This document shows positions 56,236-64,000 of a stretch of DNA of 64,000 bases, in pieces (position 1 is the stretch's first letter; each line of letters begins with the position of its first letter). Origin of the DNA: Phaseolus vulgaris (taxonomy: Eukaryota; Streptophyta; Magnoliopsida; Fabales; Fabaceae); assembly GCF_000499845.2 (NCBI RefSeq), contig NC_023753.2:19628477-19692476 (forward strand). The letters run 5' to 3'. Below the pieces are notes generated by a model. It had not been told where the DNA came from. It made no database searches and was given only the letters and a program-made list of their open reading frames with translations. The translations under genes were made by a program, and so were the position numbers.

Positions 56236-57147
56236 ATTTAGTGAAGTAGTACACTTGTTTTTAATAGTTAAGATACTTTTAAACTATTATTATACTCAAC
56301 ATTCACTTTCTTATAACATTCTTGGTTCAAAAACCGTAGATTGTAAAAGAAATATTAAACATATCAAAACACAATTTTAACACATGAAATTGTTTTTCAA
56401 AGATATCAGAAATCTTTTCATTCAATTAATAGCGAAAAGAACAAGTGGAAAACATTTAGTTAAGTAGTACGCTTGTTTTCAATAGTTACGACACTTTTGA
56501 ACTATTATTATACAAAACCTTGGATTGTAAATTAAATCTCTATTAAACATATCAAAACACAAGTTTAACACATGAAATTGTGTTTCAAAGAAATGATAAG
56601 TGTTTTCAATCAATTAATAGACCTTAGATTGTAAAAGAAATATTAAACATATCAAAAAACAATTTTAACACATGGAATTGTTTTTCAAATATATCATAAG
56701 TGTTTTCAATCAATTAATATCGAAAAGAACAAGTTGAAAACATTTAGTGAAGTAGTACTCTTGTTTTCAATAGTTAAGATACTTTTAAACTATTATAACA
56801 TTCACTTTCTTATTGTTTCCTAGGTTCTAAAACCTTAGATTGTAAATGAAATCTCTATTAAACATATCAAAACACAATTTTAACACATGAAATTGTTTTC
56901 AAAGATATCATAAGTGTTTTCAATCAATTAACAGACCTTAGATTGTAAAAGAAATATTAAACTTATCAAAACAAAATTTTAACAACTGAAATTATTTTTC
57001 AAATATATCATAAGTGTTTTCAGTCAATTAATAGCGAAAAGAACAAGTTGAAAACATTTACTTAAGTAGTACGTTTGTTTTCCACAGATAAGATACCTTT
57101 AAACTAATATTATACACAACATTCACTTTCTTATAGTTTTCTAGGTT
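56236..57147. repeat. AT-rich tandem repeat, about 3.3 copies of 216-314 bp
   Basis: ACATTTAGTGAAGTAGTAC-like starts recur near 56234, 56450, 56737 and 57051. Shared internal blocks include TTAGATTGTAAA, ATTAAACATATCAAAACA and AACACATGAAATTG. Unit lengths differ by internal insertions and deletions. There is no open frame. It ends abruptly where integrase of relic H begins (57148). Origin is unknown; it may be the variable region of another element or an independent satellite. Confidence 0.85.
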
Positions 57148-57676
57148 CTAAAACCTTGTTGAGAGGCTTGAAGAGGAGGTTGGAGAAGACCAAGGGGTCT
57201 TGGGCTGAAGAAGTTCCCCGTATAGTGTGGGCATATCATACCACTGAGCAATAAGGACCCATGAAACCCTGTTTAGTTTGGTGTATGGGTGTGATGCGAT
57301 GATTCCAGTTGAAATCCAGGAAAGCTCGCCGAGATTCCAGAACTTCGTGGTGGAAGACTCGAATGAAGAAAGGGGAATGAACTTGGATTTGCTGGATGAA
57401 GTCAGGGAGGAAGCACGGGTCAAGGTGGAAGCGGTGAAGAAAAGAGTTGAACGCAAGTACAACTCTAGAATAAAACCAAGGCAATTCAAAGATGGCGATC
57501 TGGTGATGAGGAAGGCCCACCAGTTCGAGATGGAGAATAAATTGTTGCCCAAGTGGACAGGACCGTTCAGAATAACCGAAGCACTCGGAAACGGCGCCTA
57601 CCGCTTGGAAACGTTGGAAGGAGGGGCGATTCCCCGTACTTGGAACGCCATCCATCTCAAGTTTTATTATAGTTAA
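57148..57676 (+). pseudogene. Relic H: integrase C-terminal fragment
   Basis: Plus-strand integrase begins abruptly inside the core after the catalytic Glu (LRGLKRRLEK), continues through EEVPRIVWAYHTT, and shifts frame near 57250 through a one-base loss. It stays open from 57278 to TAA at 57674-57676: DAMIPVEIQESSPRF, then the GPF module KWTGPFRITEALGNG. The rest of gag-pol is absent to the left, replaced by the AT-rich repeat. Confidence 0.88.
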
Positions 57677-57738
57677 AACATTGTAAGTAGTGGTTAACTT
57701 GAACAGTTTAAAGCAGTTTCAGTTAAAACAGTTTTTCA

Positions 57739-57786
57739 AGGGGGCACTCTTTTTTCCCTAAGGAGGGTTTTTAACGAGGCAACCCA
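57739..57786 (+). promoter_or_regulatory. Conserved block after integrase, relic H
   Basis: GGGGGCACTCTTTTTTCCC, then GGAGGGTTTTTAACGAGGC, sits about 60 bases after the integrase stop, as in C, D and F. This confirms the plus orientation of H. Confidence 0.6.
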
Positions 57787-58000
57787 ACAAAGAAGGTTTT
57801 GAAGCTTATCAAAGTTTCCAAGTTCATTAAGTTTGCATGCTTATCGTTTTTAAGTTTTCGGAAAAGAGACCTTGTCGCCCTTGTGTGATGCAAAGCAACG
57901 GTAAACTCAGATCGCATGTATTCAGTGCAAAGTTTTAAAGTATAAAGTTTTTAAGTCCTCATCACCATCTGGTGATCAGAGGCACCAGTGTAAACTTTAA

Positions 58001-58170
58001 AGACCTCCTCGCCGTGAGCGAGTGTAGGCGAGAAGAGATTGAAAAGACCTCCTTGCCGTGAGCGAGTGTAGGCGAGAAGAAATTGAAAAGACCTGCTCGC
58101 CTTGAGCGAATACAGGCAAGAATAGATTGCAAAACCTCTTTACGTAAGCAAATTGAGGCAAGTTTGAAAG
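58001..58170. repeat. 44-bp tandem repeat, about 3.7 copies
   Basis: AGACCTCCTCGCC, GTGAGCGAGTGTAGGCGAG and AAATTGAAA recur with 44-bp spacing (58001, 58045, 58089), with a decayed fourth unit. It is in the same integrase-to-antisense-gene spacer that holds unrelated repeats in C and D. Confidence 0.85.
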
Positions 58171-58271
58171 TCCTCAGTGCATCCAGGGGAGGAGGAGATG
58201 TAACCCCTGGGCAAGTTAAGGCATCAGGAAAGGTCCTTCTCACCCTCAAGTGAGTTCAGGCAAGATGAAAT

Positions 58272-59461
58272 TGTTCCGGCCGGTTGACCTGGGACGTCTT
58301 TGTGCGCAACCTTGCCCGTCAGCTAGGGACACCTTCCCTCTGGCTACCTGTGGATACCTGCAAAGAAGGACAAAAGGGCGCCCTAGCGGCCGTTTTCACT
58401 CCGACGCTCAAGTCAGCTAGCAAGAAACACCAAAAACTCTGCACCTCCGTATCGGAGCACCGTGAATGGCACTCTGAAGGTGGTAAACGAAACTGTGTAT
58501 TGTGTATCTTTTCTCCTTCTGGCAAACAACCTTTCTCTAGTCCCTTGTCCGTAGCCTCAACACTCGAGCAAGCAACTAGAGTGTATTCTGGGAAAATTTG
58601 CCAAAAGTTCGAACCCTGTTTCCAACATCCAAGGTTCTATTTAAACACCTCTAGCATTTAAAGCGTCTTAAAGCGCATTTAATTATGAAACGTTCAGCGC
58701 CTTTAAGACGTTTAAACCGCCTGAAGCATTTAAAGTACCTTAAAACGCTCGAAACGTAAACTTTAATTACCTTATACCTAACAAATGGATGTTTCTGTTC
58801 TGACCTGGCTGTTATTACACGTGGAGGGCCTCACAGCACCGTGACCCAACATGGGGGTATTTCGTCGCGTGAGACCTCCTTCCTTGGAGTGCATCCGGCG
58901 CAAGGGGTGACTTTTTGGGTGCCAACTCATGCCCCAAAACCTCTAGTCACTCGCTTTGAGAGCGTATCTACCTTCCTCTTGTACCCTGCACCTCGTTACC
59001 CCTGGCGTGACCCTCTCATGAGTCGTATCTATCCCAAGGGCCTCTCTGGGGCGACATTGGCACTTCACAAGTCAGATTGCTCTCTGCTGGCGCTAGTACT
59101 ATGGCCTTGAAGCCACCCTTCTCTTTACTTTCTCATTGTTTCTCAGCTTGGTGGGCCCGAAGCCTCAATGGCGTCACTCCCTCCATGGTCTTTCCTACCC
59201 ATGGGTATCGGGGTGCAACACTGTGGATGCCTTACTCTGGTGACATTTTACCTTTGTGACGCCCTACCTTGGCAACACCTTGACTTGGCGACGCCTTCTC
59301 TAGGCAGCGTCTTATATGGGCGACGCTTCCTCTTGGCGACGCCTCGCCTTGGTCATGCTTGCACTTGGCGCCGCCTCACCTAGGCGACGCCTTATGTTGA
59401 CTTTGACCTTGGCGCTGACTTTGACCTTGAATTTGTCAACGTCCTGGTACGGAACGGTACA
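58272..59461 (-). mobile_element. Solo LTR of D/F type (reversed relative to H)
   Basis: It starts TGTTCCGGCCGGTTGACC and ends GGAACGGTACA, 1190 bp, in minus orientation like D and F. It is inside the 3' spacer of relic H. The flanking five bases are GAAAT and AAAAC, which differ by two transitions, so a target duplication is doubtful. It contains the CTCCCTCCATGGTC block and GGCGACGCC motifs. Confidence 0.82.
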
Positions 59462-60314
59462 AAAACTGAAAGGTCAGGGGTGTTAATGATCTTAAGTATG
59501 GGAAAGGAAGGTTGATGGAAAACGCCTTTTCCCTTGAGTGAAACATCAATATTGACCTAGTAAGACCGGTAAAAACTTCCACGCTTGCGGGCGTTGCGAA
59601 GGTAGATAAAATCTTTCTCGTCTTGAACGAGTTCAGGTACGGTGTGAAGGGTGGAAGAAGTTAAAGGATGGCTGGGGAGAGTTCGCAGAAGACACCTCAC
59701 CATCCAGGTCATTGTCTTAAATCTCAGGGAGGTAGGGAAGGATCCGAAAGGCGGCTCTACCCCAAGATGAGGGGACAATGATAAAGTTATCTCAGGTTAG
59801 AGACTCATGGAAGGTAGAGGGAGATCCGTAAAGGGTACCTCTCCTTCCCGGATGAGTGGAGGAAAGTAAAGGTTAAAAGCTCTGGGAGGTAGAGGGAGAT
59901 CTGAAAGGCACCTCCCAGTTGAGCAAAGATGAAGTCATAAAAAGTTATAAGGTAGCTCTGTGGAGAACGTTTTTCAGTTAAAAGAAAAATGACATCGCCA
60001 AAAGACTATGGCTTTGAGATTGAGATAGTAAGAAGATTACACGGCAAGAACTAGATCAGCGAAGTTTTAGGCGATGACATAGAAATACACATGTGAATTG
60101 GCAGATCAGGCAAGCGATATTTCAGATACTAAGATTGACCTATGGCTACTGCCCAGTAAGTGATTTCGCGTCAAATGTTATTGCTATAGACTAACAGTTT
60201 GTTCAGGTTAAGTTGATTTCCAGACAGTTAAGCACCAGTTTGTGCTAAGTTAATTAGGTTGAGTAAAAACTAGCCAGTTACATCAGACGATCGCACAACA
60301 GATAAAGTTAGAGC

Positions 60315-60349
<35 letters not shown>

Positions 60350-60447
60350 CAAAGCAGTTTGAATGGAATGAAAGCTATTACAGATAAATCAAAACTTAAA
60401 TACAAGAGTTTTCAAGATGACAAAATTGAAGTGGCAAATGGGAGTAG
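59462..60447 (+). other. Relic H spacer with degenerate repeats and a microsatellite
   Basis: This is noncoding spacer between the solo LTR and the 3' end of the antisense gene. GGTAGAGGGAGATC followed by AAAGG and CACCTCTCC- or CACCTCCC-like ends recurs in about three degenerate copies (59720-59920). A (CA)n(TA)n tract of about 35 bases is at 60315-60349. No gene is seen. Confidence 0.7.
60315..60349. repeat. Compound microsatellite (CA)n(TA)n
   Basis: About ten CA units are followed by about eight TA units without interruption. Such tracts are common and length-variable. Confidence 0.9.
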
Positions 60448-61693
60448 TTAAGTTGAAGGCATGATCTTGCCATCCACCACTTCATTGTACCCGGAGAACT
60501 TGGAGAGGTTGAGATTAGGGAATTCACAAGCAAACTGCTCCAAAGCAACACCAAAGCCTGAGGTAAGAACCTGGGCAGCCTCAAGTTCAAGCTCGTCGAT
60601 CTTCTTCTTGAACCCACTGTTCTCCTCACGCACTTGGGAAAGCTCTGCGGTAGTTTCGCTCAGTTCTTTGGATTTCTTGTCCCGATCTGCTTTGACTTGT
60701 CCCAAAAGGGTTTCTCTCTCGGTTGATTTCTTCTCTAGTTTAGCCATCTTGGCCTCGCCAGCTTTTTGGGCTTCCTCCAGCTTTGCTATTTTGGCCCTCA
60801 TAGGAACGAGCTTACTCTCTAACTCAACAGCGTCTTGAAGTTTGGCATGCAGTTTCTGGCGCAATTCAGCTTTATCCTTGTGCAAACTTCGAAGCTCATC
60901 GTTGAGAGCATTTTCCACCCGCGAGACCTCTATCCCTTGCATCAGCATGTCATATTTGAGTTTATCAGCTTCGGCTCTCACGGTGCTCGCCTCTTCCTGA
61001 TGAATGCGGTTGTCAATTTCGAACTTGCTCAGGGAATCCTTTAGAGGTTCACCGACGACTTGAGGAAGGTTCTCGACAACCATGGCATTTAGGTGCGCGG
61101 TGAAGGACTTCAGAGCTTCCTGGAGAGGGGCTGGAAGAGCTGGAGTTGGAGGAGGTGTTGGAGGTTGATTCTCGCCACCACCCTCACAATATTGGATGGC
61201 GAGGGGAATCTCGTGGCGTGGTGGCGAGGCAGGTAGCTCTGCTGCAGGTTGAGGGGAAGCTTGCGTATCCGCAAGCTGTTCTTGTGTAGCTCCAGCAGCT
61301 GAGGCGTTTGAAGGGAGAACATCCCTAACAGACTCGAAGGGTGTGGAGGCGCTGGGGGGTTCTCGGCGTAGTCGGGGGTAATGCCTTCAGCTGCTGGTGG
61401 CTCAGCTATAGTCGCCCTTTTTCTCTTACAGACTGGCCCATCTTCGGTGCTTGCGTCTTCCTCCTCGTCCGACACCACCCTGGGGGCCTTCTTCTTAGCC
61501 CTTTTTGGTGGCAGCTTCTTTCGCTCAGGGGTAGGAAGAGCGACAGCAGTGGATGGGCCAATCTGTGGAGATTTGCCTGGGGCAGCAGCGGCTTCTGCGA
61601 CAGAGTTGGGAATGGTTTGGGAGCCCGCCGCTAGATTATGAAGTTTGGCAATGGAGCGCAGCCTAGCCATCTTTTCTTTCCCCAGCATTGTAT
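60448..61693 (-). pseudogene. Relic H antisense gene, exon 2 (long form)
   Basis: After the acceptor the frame reads through MLGKEKMARLRSIAKL, a basic KRAKKK patch, an acidic SDEEED stretch followed by CKRKR, a Pro-rich linker, a coiled coil of about 190 residues and the C-terminal VVDGKIMP. A one-base change in the G-run at 61354-61359 shifts the frame, and the correct frame continues to TGA at 60448. The layout equals exon 2 of C and of D gene 1. Nuclear-signal-like patches and coiled coil suggest a nuclear multimer. Function is unknown. Confidence 0.78.
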
Positions 61694-63094
61694 CTGCATG
61701 AAGAAACCAATTGTCACAAACCAGTCCAATTCAAGCAGTTGATGATACACAAGAAAATAAGCAGTGTGAGTTAATGCATGGACTAACTAGTCAAGACTAC
61801 ATGCAAATCAGAATGACACAAGCAACATCAATATAAAAGATAGTTGTACCGTCCCGTACCCGGGCGTTGACTAAGTCAAGGTCAAAGTCAACACCAGGGG
61901 TCAAAGTCAACACCAGGCGTCGCCTAGGTGAAGAGACGCTAAGTGCCAGCGTCACCAAGAAGAGGCGTCGCCTAGGTGAAGGCGCCGCCCCACCAGGGCG
62001 TCGCCAGATCAAACAGTACTAAAGCAAGGCAATCACAGTGTGGTTCCCCGATACCCATGGGTAGGAAAGACCATGGAGGGAGCGACGCCGTGGGAAGGCC
62101 TCAGGTCCCGATAACCCGGGGCAGCGATAAAGAGAAGGAAAAGGTGGCTTCAAGGCCATAGTGATGTCACCAGTGTAGGGCAGCCTGACTCGTGAAGTAC
62201 CCCTGCCGCCCCAGAGACGCCTTTGGGACAGATACGACTCGAGAGGAAGGTCACGCCCAAGGTAGCCGGGTGCAGGGTACGAGAGGAAGGCAGATACTCT
62301 CTCAAAGTAAGTGACTAGATAATTGGGGGCATGAGTTGGCACCCAAAAAGTCACCCCTAGCGCAATAGCACTCCCAAGCAGGGGGGACTCACACGCAGAA
62401 ACGTCCCCAGATGGGTAGAAACGCCCCCAGATGGGGTCACGGCGTCGTGAGGCCCTCCACGTGTACGACAGCCATGTCAGAATAGAAACACCCTTTAGTC
62501 AGGTGCCAGGTAATTAAAGTCATTCAGCACAGTTTCCGTTTCGAGCGTTCAGGTACTATAATGGCTCCCAAGCGTTTCAACGTCTTAAATGCGCTACGTT
62601 TTCTAATTAGATACGCTGATTGAGTGAGTTACATTTGTAATTAAAGGCGCTTTAAATGCTTGGGTAGTTTAAATAGCGCTGAGAATGTTGGAAATGGGGT
62701 TGGAACTTTTGGCGAATTTACCAGAACTCTCTAGTTGCTTGCTTGTGCCTTGAGGTTACGTACAAGGGACTGGGGAAAGATCTTTGCCTGAGGGAGAAAT
62801 ACACACACACAATACACAGTTCTTTTTACCACCTTCAGAGTGCCATACGCGGTGCTCAGAGACGGAGGTGCACAGTTTTGGTGTTTCTTGCTGGCTGACT
62901 TGAGCGTCGGAGTGCAAACGGCCGCTAGGGCGCGCTTTTGTCCTCTTTTTGCAGGAATCCACAGGTAACCAGTGGGAAGTAGTCCCTAGCTGACGGTTGA
63001 GGTCGCGCACGAAGACGTCCTGGTCAACCAGATGGAACAATAGTGTGATGCGAACTCAGGGAAAGGAAAACTCGGAGATGCGGGGAAGACAAAC
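61694..63094 (-). other. Phase-1 intron of the relic H antisense gene, expanded by a solo LTR
   Basis: On the minus strand the donor is CATATAG|GTTTGT (exon end at 63095) and the acceptor CATGCAG|AT. The joined codon is GAT, giving the FHI-D-TMLGK junction that aligns with C. Without the 1195-bp solo LTR and one target copy, the intron would be about 200 bp, similar to D's 185 bp. Confidence 0.78.
61845..63039 (+). mobile_element. Solo LTR of D/F type in the H intron, TSD ATAGT
   Basis: It begins TGTACCGTCCCGTACCC and ends AGATGGAACA, 1195 bp, the reverse complement of the D/F LTR, so its sense is plus. ATAGT flanks it at 61840-61844 and 63040-63044. It carries the GGCGTCGCC motif cluster at 61915-61995. 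Insertion in an intron left the exons unchanged. Confidence 0.93.
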
Positions 63095-64000
63095 CTATAT
63101 GAAAGTCCAGTTGACTTTCACGGAATTCGTAGGCGATGCTGGAGGAGGTAGCCAAGGTTATGTTGGAAGAGGCAACTCCTTTCCAGAAGTTGCATAGATC
63201 CTTGTCGAGCTCCCCCATCTTTTCTGGACCTCTCGCCCTCCTGAAGTTGTCTTTAGACTCCTTCTTTCCCTTGTTCACCCAGTACAAGGGGAATCCATTG
63301 AGGAGGGTGGGGTCTTGGTCGTTGCAGCAAACGTGTACAAACTTGCCTTTCCAGTCTTTGTAGGATTGTTGGAGATGGAGAGGATGGACTTCCCAGCAAC
63401 CCCGTTGAGGCTGACCCATAGACGATCACCTGAGTTCTTGGCCTCGAACAAGAAAAGGAACACGTCCACGGAGGTCGGGTGCCCCAGGTGCGCGCAAATG
63501 ATTTGGTACGCCCTGACGAATGCCCATCTGTTGGGATGAAGCTGGGCGGGGGCTATGTCGAGCTCGGTCAAGAGCTCCCTCTCGAAGCGAGTGAAGGGGA
63601 AGCGGAGCTTAACCTTCTTGAACATGGTGGCATAGACGAAGCAGAAGGGTTCACCATTGCTCCCCTGGTCGTTGGTGCAGATGGGTTCTCCAGGGGGACA
63701 AGGTGAGCTTTATCACCTTTCTTGAGGCGAAGGACGTCGATGTCGGTGTTGATGGAAGAAGTCTCACCCAGCAAAGTTGAAGTGGCCCAGGGGTACAGTT
63801 GTTTGTAGTCAAGAAGAGGTCTCACAGCCACGCAAGTTTGAGGTGGGGTTGGTTGCGGTTGGTTGGGTCGAGAGGATGCGGGTCTCTCGGCCTGGCTCGA
63901 AGGGATACTGGGATTCCTTGATGGATTGCGAGAAGAGGAAGTGATGACCCTACGAGTTTTCGGCGCAGGGTTTTGGGAAAATGAAGGAGGGTTTGGAGTG
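63095..64000 (-). pseudogene. Relic H antisense gene, exon 1 (partial at window edge)
   Basis: The minus strand enters from the window edge in an open Pro/Ser/Arg-rich frame, then RPLLDYKQLYPWATSTLL and the N-domain: KLRFPFTRFERELLTEL, QLHPNRWAFVRAYQI, SVDVFLFLFEAKN, VSLNGVAGK, WKGKFVHVCC, GFPLYWV, ending at DFHI. One base lost in a C-run near 63690 and one frameshift near 63390 break it. The start codon lies beyond 64000. It is the fifth copy of the same domain in this window. Confidence 0.8.

Noticed and set aside
1..64000. Any conventional host gene, rRNA or intact autonomous element
   Set aside because: Every long frame is assigned to element gag-pol or antisense genes, each carries disabling changes, and no frame with housekeeping motifs remains.

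Overview
This is repeat-only DNA from a plant nuclear genome. Every recognisable coding segment belongs to an LTR retrotransposon, and I find no host gene, rRNA gene, tRNA gene or prokaryotic feature. Plant origin rests on Tat-lineage Ty3/Gypsy elements with antisense extra ORFs, primer-binding sites matching plant initiator tRNA-Met and tRNA-Lys(CUU), and the pattern of disabling mutations. A legume is my best guess, with low confidence. The ~170-bp satellite occurs in trimers near 510 bp, which invites comparison with the subtelomeric khipu satellite of Phaseolus, but I cannot run that comparison.

Layout. Relic A, a decayed minus-strand Tat gag-pol, occupies 1-1613 and 18456-19150. It is split by element B (1614-18455, plus orientation, 942-bp LTRs, TSD TTCCA), a Gag-protease element without reverse transcriptase. 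B's gag is split by element C (4387-15912, minus orientation, ~1190-bp LTRs, TSD GCCAT), the youngest Tat copy. From 19258 to 56235 runs one satellite array, cut by element D (27530-41236, minus, 1224-bp LTRs, TSD GTTTT) and by truncated element F (44971-54632, minus). F carries a 1050-bp solo LTR related to B (45573-46622, TSD GGATT). An AT-rich tandem repeat (56236-57147) leads into relic H (57148 to the window end, plus orientation). H holds two solo LTRs of the D/F type: one at 58272-59461, and one at 61845-63039 (TSD ATAGT) that lies inside an intron of H's antisense gene.

How the parts work together. Each Tat copy has one long gag-protease-RT-RNaseH-integrase frame. On the opposite strand, between integrase and the LTR, it carries a separate gene. 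Five copies of that gene (in C, two in D, in F and in H) share the same exon-exon junction: a phase-1 GT-AG intron after a conserved N-terminal domain. Where visible, they also share a 5'UTR intron and an upstream cluster of CACGTG boxes. This spliced antisense gene is the most interesting system in the window. The C copy starts with residues resembling the histone H3 tail. D carries two antisense genes in tandem with an LTR-derived spacer between them, and F shares the same internal junction. All copies here carry stops, frameshifts or insertions, so none looks intact.
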